Assembly: GCA_916700875.1 (NCBI GenBank)
Contig: CAKAKS010000196.1
Location: forward strand, 186,001-250,000
Direction of reading: 5' to 3'
DNA length: 64,000 nt
Source of the DNA: Sebastes aleutianus
Taxonomy: Eukaryota > Chordata > Actinopteri > Perciformes > Sebastidae
Position 1 is the stretch's first letter; each line of letters begins with the position of its first letter. Both the position numbers and the translations under genes were made by a program. Of this stretch, positions 12,557 to 25,084 are shown one piece after another. The notes under the pieces are model-generated. The model did no database searches, was not told where the DNA came from, and saw only the letters and a program-made list of their open reading frames with translations.

Positions 12557-13880
12557 ACAGGTAAATTGTTTACCATGTTCACCATCCTTGATGCAGGGGT
12601 GCGTGTTAGTTTATTATATGGCATTATAGAGGGCTGAAATATGAAAATGCATAGGTTCAAGGTTCTGCATGACTATACTGAGCAGAGAAGAAGGATTCAC
12701 CATTGTTGTTATGGAGGGCAGAGGTGCCCAGTGTGTCTGTGGGAGGCAGTGAGCCAGTGGCCAGGCTGTAACCGACACTCTGACTCACTGTTGACGGAGT
12801 CAAAAGGTCGGGACCCTGTGCCGGCCCTCTGCAGAGTGAAGTGAAGCTCCAGGTCCTGTCAGCAACACGGAGAAGAGGAGACTGAAGAGATCTCTAATTG
12901 CTGTCCACATGTGTCAGATTGTTGTTTTCTCCTGCCCAGGGGAGGACTGGAGGTTGTCTTTGAAGATAGTGTGCTAATTTCTTCTCACATGCTCCCATGC
13001 AGGCATCAATTGGGAACTAAGAAGAAAGAGATTGACCAGCTTTAACTTGCTTTTTGAGCATTTCTTGACCAGTAACACATGCCTTGCACTAACTTTCTTG
13101 ACTTTACACTTCATGGAGTAGTCTGATAAAAAAAGAAGAAAGAAGAAAAATTTAAAAAATTGAAAATAATCACCAAACATTGTGGCAATTTTTTTTCCGT
13201 TGTGGTAGAGTGGAGTTTAAATCTGATCTGAGGCATTTCCTGTTTGTTGACAGCAGCCCAAACATTTCTTACAGTCACATCATTCGTATAAAAGAATAAA
13301 TAAAAGAAAGAATCGTGACCAAGAAAGAGTTAGGACCATAGGATGGGGGTTTAAACTCTCTCTCCTTGGTCTGGTTAATGTTAGAATACAAAACATAAGT
13401 CAAATGCTGTTCTCATCAAAGAGGAATCAGTGAGGATGGATCTGCTTTCTTTCACACTGAGCTGACAGTTCTTTTTTCCCTGAAGTTCATCCCCAGTGGT
13501 ATTGCTAAGTCACGCTTGCAAGCAACCACCCGTACTGCTAACGCCAACCGGGCTCCACAGCCAATGCAGCGCGACCATGACAAAGTAGCCTTATCTTACA
13601 CATTCATTCGCTGTTAGTTGGAGATTAAAATACAGAAGCAAAGTCAGATTAAGTCATACTTTACAACAATATAGAGCCAACATGTCCTTACATAGCAATG
13701 AGCTGCTGTATTTGTTGTATGGATACTGTGATTGTCCACACATTTCAATTATTTGATTGAATACCGTCTACTCAGTAAATCAAAATCTGGTCTGATTAGT
13801 AAAAATGTGGCCGTCCAGGAAGATGAATGAACTGTCACCAAACAACATCAGTTTAGCTCTTGGAGGTGTAAGAAGGTTCT
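12557..13880. other. intergenic, no gene seen
   Basis: Short chance frames only. A purine-rich AAGAAGAAAGAAGAAAAA stretch lies near 13129-13146. No recognised repeat. Confidence 0.65.
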
Positions 13881-14501
13881 TTAAAGGGGAACTCCGCCGA
13901 TTTTCCACACAAAAGTCAGTTTACTTGTCATGTGAAGCCTGTGGAAACAGAGGTATGTGTTCGGTGGCTCTGTAGCAGCTTTGTCAAGTCTGTGAAAACA
14001 GCGCCTGAGGGAGTTATCAGGGTTATCTCAGCTTGAGCTTGAAATTCATAACAGAAAACCCGTGCTACAAACTGGCCTTTTGAAGTATAACAGACATGAG
14101 CATTTACCACACAGGAAGGGTCTAACGAAAAGATTATTGGTGGAGTTATAGGAAATATGGGATGCAGGGTTTCTGAAGATTTACATTATGGACTATAATC
14201 AGGACATTTCACCTTCTGCTGCTTAGATTTTTACCTTTTTTAAAGCTGTATTAATAGATTTTTTGGGCCACTTAGAGGCAGCGGAGCAAGCTGTCAACAC
14301 TGCATAGACATCACCTTCTTAAGCTGTTGTGGTAAACGTTAGCAAACAGCTGCCTATTCACACATCCAGCAGCATACACATTACTCAAACCACATTATCA
14401 TTAGATTTATTGTTAATATAATAATATTTATAAGTGCAGCTTTAATCTGTCTCTTGTCTCCCCCGATTTCATAGAAGTAAATCCCTCGAGTGCTCCTTTA
14501 A
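13881..14501. repeat. dispersed element with TTAAAGG(G/A)G ends
   Basis: It starts TTAAAGGGGAACTCCGCCGA and ends CGAGTGCTCCTTTAA; the reverse complement of the end is TTAAAGGAGCACTCG, so the termini are inverted repeats of about 15 bp. A related start, TTAAAGGGGAGCTCCATTGA, occurs at 54261. The TTAA at each end recalls piggyBac-type target sites, but the next bases are not the usual CC. Confidence 0.5.
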
Positions 14502-14835
14502 AAGGATAGTTCGGTGAGACAGCTATACAGTCTGTTTGAGATGGGTAACTGAAGCCGTTATCTATTCCGTCAGCAAAGCAGCCAGACTCCATTGAAAAAA
14601 ATAGTAATTTTACCTTGCAGCAGACGGGAGTTGGTGAAAACGAACTAACCAAAGTCACACAATAACACAAATAAACAAACCGATCGAGGCAGCGGTAGAA
14701 CAGCAACGCCTGTGTTCTGCGAGGTAAAATTTAATTTTTTTTCAATGGAGTCTGGTGGCTTTGGCGAGAACATAGATGGATACAATGGCTTCAGTTCCCC
14801 GTCAGAATGGGCTGTCTGACAGGAAAGGTAAAGCG
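14502..14835. mobile_element. foldback MITE
   Basis: The arms are about 115 bp each: 14514-14630 reads GAAGCC...CCAGACTCCATTGAAAA...TTTTACCT, and 14710-14821 reads the reverse complement with small gaps. The loop is about 80 bp. It abuts the element ending at 14501 and is followed by part of a second foldback family (14888-15066). Confidence 0.75.
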
Positions 14836-14887
14836 GTGAAAATAATCTAAATATAGCGTACACCTAAACTGATATTGATTTTTTTCA

Positions 14888-15066
14888 GGTGGGCCTTTCC
14901 TTTAGGTGACTAAAATACGATATTGCTTTCGTTCTGTGCGATAACTCCCGTCTGCTTCTCCAAACTGGGGGCATGCTGACCGTCATCTACTGTAGGTAAT
15001 ACACTGACTATGGATAAGTACCTCATACAACCCCACTTCAAATCACCCAAACTATCCCTCTAAAGG
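14888..15066. mobile_element. foldback MITE fragment (same family as 29376-29718)
   Basis: From GGTGGGCCTTTCCTTTAGGT to CTACTGTAGGTAATACACTG, then GGATAAGTACCTCATACAAC, it follows the spacer and right arm of the complete foldback at 29376-29718 at high identity. The left arm is missing. Confidence 0.8.
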
Positions 15067-16714
15067 TTAATTTGTGCTGACAGATATTAGTTAAATATAG
15101 TCTCAAATGTCCAGGTATCGAACGAGAATTCAATGCAATAAGAGAGAATACCATACATAGTATATGTTTACTGTGAGCTGTCATTACCTTTACACACAAG
15201 CACCATCCTCTTGCGTACATTACAGATTCCTGAGATGCTCACTGTAAATAGCTTTCACTGGAGGGGGGGATGGATGGTTGTTATTGGGTAGGGAGGGTCT
15301 ACCGCTCGGCTTTAGCACGACCCAATGATTGACTCAGTCTGTAAATATATATTGTCTGTCAGACTGTATGAATCAAGCCAATTTCCTTCACTTAAAGGGA
15401 TTTACTGAGCCTGGGATACATTTGTCTTCGTTACCAAAGTGCCTTACACCACAAAAAGCAGCTCAGTGAAGCTACAATGACTAGGAGAATATGAATGTTT
15501 TCTGGTTAAAGAAAGTATTTGTGAAATTGAATGAAGATGATTCATTGGGGACTCTGACTGCCTTGTATCTTGTACGCTCCTAATGCTGTCTTCCTGTTTG
15601 CATGTATACAGACAGTTAAAGAGGTAGAGAGAAGAAAAACACATTAGAATAGACTTCCATGGCTAGTAGAGGAATATAGTATGTCAGGATGAAAGACACG
15701 GGACGGAGGAAACGGTGTAGAGGTCAAAAAAACTGAAAACATGGAGTACCGTTACTATACTCTCTATACGTTGTTACGAGGAAAAAACAAGCATGTGAGT
15801 GAGCCGAGGTGTGTGAGAGGATGAGGAAAGGGGGAGATGGGTGGGAACACTAATCAGAGTCTTCCTGCGTCTCAGTCAGTTATCTGCAGGGCTGAAGACA
15901 GGAAGGTCTCCTGTAAACTGTCTCATTCACAGGGAGTTCCTGAGATCCTGTCTGATACACATGTGTGTCTTTGTTTACAATTAAAGCGTGCATAGTTATA
16001 GAATGAGGAAGGTTATAACAGGATATACTAAGTCAATAACTCATTCTGCATGCAAGCTGATGAAATGATCTTCATGTTTGTAATTCTTTGTGTGTGTGAC
16101 ATTCATAATATTTACACACAGAAATGGAGAAGGATATCGGTGGTGCTGCTACTCAGTGATTGAAGAAGAAGTGGATGCACTCATGTGGTGAGCAGGTATG
16201 TGTGTGTTGTCTAATGTTGCAAGGAACCAATACAAAAGAAATGTTCATGGAGCAACAGAATATCAAAAGGAAATTCAATAAAGGAAAACCAAAAGCAGAC
16301 AATAGTACGAGACATTAGGAGTAAGTGTGCTCAAGGCAGTCTCTGAAATTGTAGTGTCTGGATGGTGGTTGCTAAGTGATCGCTAGGGTGTTGCAGCAGA
16401 TGTTCACACCAGTGGATGGATTATTTATGGCAAAAAAGTAAAATCTGCATTATGTTCTTTCCTTCCACAATGATGTTTTATTCATGTTTTATGAAACTGT
16501 CCTCAATGAGAATGAAAGAAACCGTTGTTCCAGCAACATATGATTACGTTCAAGTGACAAAGCCCTTTAGTGGTGTAAATAATATGTGATATATATATAT
16601 AATGTATAGTATATAGATCAACAAAGTCTGTGTAGGAGGTGGCCTGGAAGGATAAATGGATCAACAAAACATGGTACTTTAACACGGGAGACCACTGTTC
16701 GTTTTTTGTTTCCA
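15067..16714. other. intergenic, no gene seen
   Basis: Only short frames. Nothing beyond simple AT-rich stretches, such as (TA)n near 16590-16602. Confidence 0.65.
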
Positions 16715-17113
16715 ACCATAGACTGTATATAAGAAGTGGACGTAGTCACCGTGATATCACCCATTGGTTTGTGGACTGCTGTTTTGTACTTAGTTCCACC
16801 ATATTGTTTTTTTGCAACCAGAAGTGACACAAGAGGGTGGAGCTAAGTACAACCAAACGCTTAATAAGACATTTTTAGGCGACCAAAATGTTACAATTAA
16901 CTTTGATGAACTGAAAACACACTGTGAAAGGGTTAAAGTTGTAAGACGAAAACACGGACAACTCTCAGACCGGACAACGCCGTGGTAGCGACCTGTCAAT
17001 CACAAGGTAGCCACGCCCTAAAGCATACCCTGCTTTATGGTCTATTTGACTCTAAACAGGACCATAATTTACTAAATGAACATCATGCTGTATTGAAGAA
17101 GACTTGAAACTAG
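16715..17113 (+). repeat. dispersed repeat family A, copy 1 (3' truncated)
   Basis: It starts ACCATAGACTGTATATAAGA and includes CCCATTGGTTTGTGGACT, CCTGTCAATCACAAGGTAGC, TTTATGGTCTATTTGACTCT and AAGAAGACTTGAAACTAG. The same blocks occur in order at 43021-43567 (+) and inverted at 36121-36706. Class not determined; no obvious target duplication. Confidence 0.85.
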
Positions 17114-19910
17114 AATGACTATGATTTTTCCATAACCACATGTTTATTATTGTAACCATGAGACAGAAAATCCCCTAACCTTAACAAAGTAGTTATTTTC
17201 AACCATGATCTTTCCTTATATGTAACCAAGACATTTTTGTGCCTAAACCCAACCAAACCTTAAGCTTGGCATATTATAAAACAGATTTATTTTTCAATTA
17301 TGATTTGTAACGTTTTTTGAAGGCATGTTGTCCTGATGACCGGTTCGTCTGATCAGAAAACATTTCTATGTATTGTTCAAGAGGGCGTGGAGAGATGATG
17401 TGTGTTGTGTAATGTGGAAGACTTTTTGTTTTCTATTCACTGCATGCATAGCATGCACTCACTAAACATCACATCATATCTATATGTATCTCAAAATGAT
17501 GGCGATTATCAACAGAAAAGCACGAGGCAACCATGTGTGCATATTCAGAAAACAAGGAAGTAATCATTACTCACAGGTGACAACAACTGTAATATAAAAC
17601 AGCGATGATCAACAGTCAGACGAAAATAACAATAACAACAAGACAATCTAGCATATCTACATCCAGCACCTTTTGAAGAGTTTTTCTGATGTACGTACAT
17701 TGACTGATGGAGGGTTGTAATGGTAGCTGTTGTAGAAATTCTCCGGGTAGATTTGGCAAAGTTTTTCTGAAATGGTCGGCTATTTATAACCAGTGATTGC
17801 TAAGGTGTCAGTAGGCATTTGCGAGGTAAATACTGGTGGATTTTAGGGTGTGACGATGTGGTTTCCTACTTGTAAGTACCACATAGGAGTTTGATACAGT
17901 ACCAGAGTTTTTCTGCCCAGTAATTTGATGTGCTGTAAACCTGTCATCAGAGGATTTTTATACTCTGCTTGCGGACTATTTCCAGATGATTCTAATAACA
18001 CCAAACTAGTGCAAAATTGCCAAGCTTCAGATAATTGTACAGCTCTGTTACAGGATGATGGAAAGGACTGTGGAAATACTGCTCAGGGTATCGTTTTTAA
18101 GTGAACCTCCGGCTCTGAAACTGTTACTTTACAGGATAACATTGCGCTTTGTGTCATTGGTTGTAATCAGGGAGATCTGACCTCCTCTGAACGAGTTTTG
18201 TCCACCACCCTTCCTATAATAATCCTGTGATAATCTCTCCAGCTGTGGGTCCCTCGAATTGGCACCACTTTTCAGACTATTTGTAACCCGGCACTTTTTG
18301 TAACGACATAAATCATCAGGGGCTGAACTAGGAGGCCTGAATGTCTCGTTCACACCAGTACAAGAACTGAGCTACTGGCTGAAGACAAGCAGCTGAGTAA
18401 ATGTATCACTCACGTTTGTTTCTGTCATCCTAAAAAACAGATTTTGATATTTGTTTTTGTGCCACGTAAAGGTGCCAATGAACAACAACATTTCAGAAAC
18501 TATGAGTTTGTTGTAGTTAATTGTGTGCATGTTAACAGTAGCCAATCATCAGCTCTGAAATCTACAGTATGTTGTTCTAACTCCTTAAAACAACATTTGC
18601 GAGATGCCACAACAATCACACGCATCAGGAAAAAAGAAAATAAAAAAAAATTTAACAATGTTTTTTCGTTTTTTATAGTTTTTTCCGGACCTAAAGAGTG
18701 AACAATCTAGCTTCTTTCTCACTCTCTTCTCTCTGTTTGGAGTTGCACATGCACAGTACCGATCTGGCACTCGCGAGAATATGGCGGCGGACGTATATTA
18801 TTGCCAAGAAGTGAAAGTCAATTGTTACATTGCAACATCAGCGCCCAGCAGCAAAGCTACGCTTCTGCCATTTTGGACTGAAAGCGACTACCGGACGCCA
18901 GTATATCATCCGCCTAAAAAGTGCCGTACAAAAGTAAAACAAAGTTACTTCTATTCTATTGTCATATTCTACTGAAATGGCCTCAGTTGATTAATAAAAT
19001 ATTATAAATATAATAAGCGTTTTCAGTCCAAAATGGAGTCAGTTTTAAGACTTTGCTTCTTTGGCGCAATCGAGCTTTTCCATTATCTTGGAAACAGGAG
19101 TTAATTTGGGTGTTGATAGAGGATGTGGGCAAAACTCCAGATTAATTTACTTATAATATAAATAAAGCAAGTAGTTTTGTGATGTTCAGACAAGTGAAAA
19201 AAAACATTAATGTTGACCCTGTACTGTATTTTGTTAAAACATCAAATGTTGAGACATGAACTCATTGTACTTAGAAGTACAACACATTGGAATGTATATC
19301 TTGTTGTGCATGACATAATGTACTGTATTTATTGTACATACCATACCGTATACAGTATTGGGAACCATTTGGATTAGATTATTCAACTGACAGATGAAAA
19401 ACATCTTTCACGTGCTGCTAACAGATGGTAAGGCTTCAGACTTTCTTTATAATACAGTGTAGTGGCCCCGACTTTCAACACAAACCCACAGCTGGTAAAC
19501 CAGAGTGGACCCCTGGGAAATTATATGGAGGGTGGAGAGCCAAAAGGGCATAAGAGCAATGTTATTAATGTTATCTTAAAGCAAAACCAACTATGTTGGA
19601 AAGTTTGTCCACTGGCATTCACATGGTTTTCACTTTGAGTTTCACTGTTAATCAGTTTAAATTGTAAATATGTGTTTATGATTATGATTAGGAGAAAACT
19701 CATTTTCACACCAGATTTGTGATGTGCACTTTTACCCCAAAACATTCTCTGATTATAACATGCTATTATAATAGATATATAAAGAGCAATTTCAAGTGAA
19801 GGATTAGCTGTCACAGACTGGATTCTGTTTAATGCCTGACAAAGTTAGACATCTCTGCACTGCTGTTTGACTTTGACTGGTAAGATTTTCCCATGAACTG
19901 GCAGACCAAC
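17114..19910. other. intergenic upstream of itga1, no other gene seen
   Basis: Short frames only. It contains an inverted repeat at 18868-19036. The nearest candidate promoter signals for itga1 are at 19911 and beyond. Confidence 0.6.
18868..19036. repeat. inverted repeat CCATTTTGGACTGAAAGCG
   Basis: The left arm CCATTTTGGACTGAAAGCG (18868-18886) and right arm GCGTTTTCAGTCCAAAATGG (19017-19036) are complementary apart from a single mismatch/bulge, about 130 bp apart. They could be the ends of a short non-autonomous element. Confidence 0.6.
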
Positions 19911-19917
19911 TTATAAG
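19911..19917 (+). promoter_or_regulatory. candidate TATA box upstream of itga1
   Basis: TTATAAG lies 296 bp before the start codon. A start site about 30 bp downstream would give a leader of roughly 265 bases. There is no CpG island here. This is motif evidence only, and AT-rich DNA gives chance TATA matches. Confidence 0.25.
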
Positions 19918-19930
19918 GTCCTGACTGTGC

Positions 19931-20128
19931 ATGAGTGAACTCCTTACGACGCTCCCACCCTCCTTCTTCCTCCTCCTCCTCCTCCTCCCTGTCTCTGTCT
20001 GCTCAGCAGAGGCGACACGCAATGGAACAGAGCTCATCATCCAGAGCTCATTCAGTTTGAAACGAGACCTCAGACAGTCAAACTGTGGATGCTGCAACGC
20101 AGGAAATGTTAACCATTTAGTGATTTAG
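19931..20128 (+). other. upstream ORF (65 codons) in putative itga1 leader
   Basis: An ATG-started frame in the putative leader begins MSELLTTLPPSFFLLLLLLP and continues VSVCSAEATRNGTELI, which looks like a signal peptide with a plausible cleavage site. The Leu run comes from a (TCC)n/(CTC)n tract, so the resemblance may be an accident of composition. It ends with TAG 79 bases before the itga1 start codon and does not overlap it. The ATG context is weak (T at -3). No known protein is recognised. Confidence 0.3.
19952..20006 (+). promoter_or_regulatory. polypyrimidine tract ending in CAG: possible leader splice acceptor
   Basis: About 45 pyrimidine-rich bases, including a (TCC)n run, are followed by CTGTCTCTGTCTGCTCAG at 19989-20006, a good 3' splice-site match. 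If used, exon 1 would be 20007-20252 with a further untranslated exon upstream, and the upstream ORF would be split. It could equally be a promoter-proximal pyrimidine repeat. Confidence 0.25.
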
Positions 20129-20206
20129 TCTATCTGAACACGAGGGAGAAAAGTCCGTGGAATAACTGAAGCTAACAGGACATCTATAGTGTGTGTATCT
20201 ATCGGG

Positions 20207-20252
20207 ATGCTCGGGATAAGTCGTTTCACTTTGACAACAGCAGCAGTTGTTG
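20207..20252 (+). CDS. itga1: itga1 exon 1 (start codon and signal peptide, first part)
   Basis: Codes for MLGISRFTLTTAAVV plus the first base of codon 16, then a GTGAGT donor. Joined to exon 2 it gives a classic signal peptide: one Arg, a hydrophobic core TAAVVVLLPCVL, then S23 and the mature start F24-N-V-D, where mammalian alpha-1 also begins its mature chain. The start is supported by an in-frame TGA at 20135-20137 with no ATG between it and 20207, and by G at -3. The phase-1 junction fits the exon 2 reading frame exactly. The exon is too short to stand alone and was chosen by phase, donor quality and signal-peptide completion. Transcript data could still reveal another first exon. Confidence 0.8.
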
Positions 20253-20519
20253 GTGAGTAAAAAAGGAATTTGTTTCTGATCGTGAGATGAAATAATGAGC
20301 GCGTTTTTCCTGCGCGTCTCCAAGGTCTCCAAGCGCGTCTTTTACGCACACGCTGGAGACAGCAGCGTTTAGATCATGCAGTCTGCATAATTGACCACTA
20401 AAAGCATCCATTAGGTTAGGTGTGTCACTCACATTGTGCGTGCGCGCCCGTTAAAAAGGTGGTGGCACCACCACAGTGTCCTCGTAAAAGTGTCCATAAA
20501 TACTTTCCGTCCGGATCGC

Positions 20520-20960
20520 CCATGCAGATGTTATTTATTATTTTTTTATTTTTTTATTATTGTGTTATAAAGTGATTACAAAACAAGTGAAGACATGTGC
20601 AGGAGTCTGACTGCTGCAGGAAGATTAGAGGTCAGAGATAAATATTGTACTTTTCACTCCACTACATTTATTATTTATTATTACATATAGTTACTTTGAA
20701 GATTAAGAGATTACATACAAAACATAAACTGAGAACACATAATGCATTATAGATTAAACTACCATTTTATAAATAGCACCTCCACCAGCTACAATATTAA
20801 AATCAGACGTAATAATAATACAATAATATAACACTGACAGTGCATTACATAATACATACTTCTTTTTGAAGTATGTAGGTTTTATTTATTTATTTATTAT
20901 TATTATTTTTTTTCATTGTGTTATAAAGTGATTACAAAACAAGTGAAGACATATGCAGGG
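20520..20960. repeat. AT-rich direct duplication flanking hAT fragment
   Basis: TTGTGTTATAAAGTGATTAC followed by AAAACAAGTGAAGACAT occurs at about 20560-20597 and again at about 20917-20953, each preceded by a TTTATT/ATTATT run. Between them (20645-20880) is an internal piece of the CAGTGGTGGAAG hAT family, recognised by TTTTCACTCCACTACATTTA and TAGTTACTTTGAAGATTA. Confidence 0.6.
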
Positions 20961-21064
20961 ACATATATAAAAAAAGACCAAAATATATTATACAGAGAAT
21001 ATTAAATAACAAAGTAAAAAAACAAAACAAAACAACACAAGGGGATAAAAGCAGGTTGAAGAAT

Positions 21065-21104
21065 GTGTATATGTGTGTGTGATATGTGTGTGTGTGTGTG
21101 TGTG
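21065..21104. repeat. (TG)n microsatellite
   Basis: About 40 bp of interrupted TG repeat. Confidence 0.9.
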
Positions 21105-21317
21105 ATGTGGATAATGGGTGTGTGTTTGGCATTGAATGAGGCTAGATGGTCATATATGACATATATCTACTCTTAAACACATACAGACATCCTTCCTTGT
21201 ATGTGTAGAGCATAGGGGGAACAAAAACAAAACAAAAAGAAAATAAATGAGTCAAATATATATATAATACAGTATATACACAAACACATATATATTAATA
21301 ATATGAATAATAATAAA

Positions 21318-21340
21318 GATGATGATGATGATGATGATGG
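21318..21340. repeat. (GAT)n microsatellite
   Basis: About seven GAT units in a row. Confidence 0.9.
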
Positions 21341-22471
21341 TTATGTATTCTGACTGAGGGGGGAAACCGCAGAGCACTTCATTGTTTCTACGTGCAGCAC
21401 AAGCATGGCTTTCACTCATATAGTGGAGACATTACAGTCAGTCAAATTACTGTATATGGCGCTGTAATTGAATGTTACGCATGCATGCCAGTGTTTACTC
21501 ACCACCAGTTTGAAGACTTCCTTAGGAAAGTAAGCTGTGTTACTTCAGGGAAAACATCTCTGCAGTGTCATGTATTTTTCGTCATGTTTCTGCAGAAATT
21601 TTCGCAAGACATGAGTCATGTGAAATTTGCAAAACAAGCAAACCCTTAAATGAATCTTTGGATGGATATGGAGTGGGTATTTTCACAAATCATCACTGAT
21701 AATTAGATTTGAATTCTTAGAAGGTGAAAAGGTGAAATGAACACCAGCTTTGAGAGGCTGCGAGGCTCTAATGTGGATATCTGTGTTGGTGTTGTGGAGT
21801 CCCACCGGTGATGCTGAAGCTCTCAGGTTCATCTCCAGAGCAGCAGCAGTGGTGAATTAACTTCTGGGTCATGTACCAAGTAGTTCAAACATGATGGAAA
21901 GTCCTGGTAAAAAGTTGAGCGAACCACCCCTCTGAGTTTGGAGGAGAGAAAAACAGAGAGAGCAAAAAAAGTAAACAGTGCATGTCTCTCTTTGATTCTC
22001 AGATTCCTGCGCTTACATGTGATGCTGGCTTGTGATGTTCATTAGAGAATTGAGTTAGAGATGGGGATGGAGATAGATGTGTGTGTGTGGAGAGAGATGC
22101 TCACATCGTAAATCATTACTATTACATCAAGAAAGTCAGGTTTACTTGTTGTCTCTCATGTCCCATCCTGCACACTCTGAGTAGAGCTGTTGGAGTGACC
22201 TGGGTTACACAGGGGTGGAAGCTATCTGGTTTGAGTCCATACTGGGAGATCCCGTGTTGTGCTATCGGAGCGGCCTCTGCCTGCTTCAGAGGCCCACATG
22301 TGGTTATTGTAGTGGCAGCATTTAATCTCTATAAATTCCTAACGGAGATGGAGCTACAGGTGGTTTGAGTTTGGTAGTGCAGAGGAGGAGAGGGGCATCT
22401 GGCTTCAATCAGTATGTGTCAGAGCGGAGTGACCGAACTTACTAAGGACGTGACTAGCATGAACACCAGAC

Positions 22472-22870
22472 TAGGGCTGCAACTAATGATTATTTTCATT
22501 ATTGATGAATCTGTTGTTTTGGTTTGATTCATTGATTAATCATTTAGTCTATAAAATGTTAGGAAAAAGCGTCATCAGAGATGATGTCAGATAAAACAAG
22601 CAATTCAAAGACGTCATCTTGGGCTCTGCGGAGCTGTGATGGGCATTTTTTCTACGTTTTTGCCTACATTTTATAGACTTAATGAGAAGCAAACTTGTTT
22701 TTTTTCAAGCAAAAATTGTAAAAGAAATGCGGAACATTATAAAATGTTTAGTTTACGGTGATATAAAACAGGAAAAAGGTAGAAAATCCTCACATTTGAG
22801 AAACTGGAACTAGCGAACATTAGATTTTGCTTGATAAAGGACTGAAACAATTAATTGTTTATTAACCATT
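22472..22870. mobile_element. MITE, CTGCAACGATT family, copy 2 (degraded)
   Basis: The left end TAGGGCTGCAACTAATGATT and interior words (TCATTGATTAATCATTTAGT, ATAAAATGTTAGGAAAA, GACGTCATCTTGGGCT) match the copies at 12242 and 27070. The right end has decayed. Confidence 0.7.
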
Positions 22871-23424
22871 TACCATTCCTGCCCCTTTCTTTTTAGAGAT
22901 GTAAGGGTGGGGAATAGAGGATGTTAAGGGGTAGATAAAAAGTCAACAGTATAGGTCACATAGAAGTGAATTTCCATCCCTATGCTATATTATGTCTCAT
23001 AGGTTGTTGCAGCAATTTTTAGGTTGATACCATTTGTCATTTGTTCCAAAATACCACATTAAGACACCAAGACCTTGAGGAACACCGTAGAAAAAGCCAT
23101 GCTGTGATTTGGGATCCAAAACTTTTGACATATGGAAATTTCTGCAAGAACTGCATTTTTCGGCGATTGGATGGCGAGCACTTCTGTTGTGTAAACTACT
23201 CAGAAACCCCCTTATTGTCAATCTAGCTAGGAAAGCCATCCATCCTCTGAATGCTCTAGGTCTGTAGTTTGTAGCTGTAAAGTTTCATGAGGCTGTGATT
23301 ATCCTAGAGGTCACCACAGGTCATTTTATACATTTTTAAAAAATGGCTACTATGGAGACTAACATCATCACACATGAATACAGGTGGGCTCATTGGATCC
23401 ACAAGAGTCTCAGCTTTACAGTGA

Positions 23425-23640
23425 TACCCAATTTATGTAATTCAAGACTTTAAAGACCTCCAGTATGCAGAAATATTCAAATGCATCATTTTAGAATAGG
23501 TGAAAATAACAAATTTTTACAGCATTCATAAAACTGCATGTGATTATCATAAAGTGGGCATGTCTGTAAAGGGGAGACTCGTCGGTACCCAGAAAACCCA
23601 TTTTCATTCACATATCCTGAGGTCAGAGGTAACATCTTAC
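23425..23640 (-). repeat. dispersed repeat family B, copy 1
   Basis: CCAGTATGCAGAAATATTCA, TTTTAGAATAGGTGAAAA, ATAAAGTGGGCATGTCTGTA and CATATCCTGAGGTCAGAGGT. The same blocks appear in reverse at 25160-25432 and in part at 33775-33870. Confidence 0.8.
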
Positions 23641-23666
23641 CGACAAGCTAGCGTGACAGATTGACT

Positions 23667-23940
23667 AAAGTATGATTATTTTCATTATATATTAATCTGC
23701 AGATTATTTTCTCGATTAATCAATGAATCATTTGGTCTAAGAATATAGTAACAATCACAATTTCCTATAAAGACAAAGATGATGTCATTAAATTACTCGT
23801 TTTATCCGACATAAAGCCCAAAACCCAAAGATATTCAGATTACTGAGATTTGCTATTTCTGCTTGAAAAGTGAATTTAACGAATAATTAATTATGAATGA
23901 ATTAATTATGTCTTATTAATTAACTGATCATTTACGTAAG
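23667..23940. mobile_element. MITE, CTGCAACGATT family, fragment
   Basis: TGATTATTTTCATTATATAT, TCTCGATTAATCAATGAATC and CAAAGATATTCAGATTACTG place it in the family of 12242/27070. Both ends are decayed. Confidence 0.55.
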
Positions 23941-25084
23941 ACTTTGTGCGCCTCTTCTTGCTTTCTCTTTGTTGTGTTTGTGAGTGATACGAGCTCTAAC
24001 ATGATGAGATGTTTAGGACATTTTGGAGTTCATCTGGTTTCTTTAACACACTAAAGGCTGCCTGTTCAGCTGGCCTGTCACATAGCCAGAATATAGACTA
24101 CATGTTCCTCTTACGTAGGAATGTATTAACGTCTGTGTATCTATGTCTGCTACAAAGATGGAGAGCAGGGGTGGAGGATTAGTCCAACACAAACGGATTT
24201 AGATTCCTCAACATTCATTCGAGGGCTCCTGCAATTTCTCACATTTATCTCTTCTGTACATTTTCATGAGCGTGTGGGACGCTGCAGTAGATGACCAGAG
24301 TAGATGGTCCATTCATTGAAAGCTGTAAGGTCAGGGATATACGTCTTCAGACATTAAGCTCTGAATTGAATTTATGAGCCTGAGTAGTGAACCCGGCCAT
24401 CTCCGTCATTAGCAATATGTCTCCTCTACTATCTCTACTATCATTTGGATCAGGTCACTCCCTCGGTCGCAGCAATCAGCACTAATTTGACATAAACTGT
24501 CTGCTGGCAGCGGCAGACAGATTCACTGGAATGGTATGCAATTAAGATCTGATTGTGACTTTATAAACATAGACAAAAATTATATAAATATTACATAATA
24601 ATTACATAAAATGTATAGACATAAATAAATTAAAATTTCTATGAAATAAATAAATATGGCTATGATATAAATTCTTAAATAAAATAATAAATAAATATAA
24701 ATACACATTTATTTATTTCAGGGGATTTTTATTTCATAATCAATGAAGAAGAAGAAATGCTTTTGGAGCTTAATAAAACTAGAAAACATTGTCACAAAAC
24801 TCCATCTTTGCTGAGATATGATCAAGATTTGTCATCATGTTTTTCTCATAAATGCTTGGCCTGGCAGTTTATGGTTAGTGCTATATCTGATGTGGTAAAG
24901 GTGCAGGTTTTCACATCCCCTCGGAATGAGGATGTGTGCATAACTAACACTTACCTCATGGTTTACAGTTCGAGTCTGACTGTGTGACAATCTGAGACTG
25001 TGATAAACAGACTCTAGTTCACAGTGTTCTCTAAGCACTTTAATCTCTGTCAGATATATAAAGTGTTAATAAAGATACCATACA

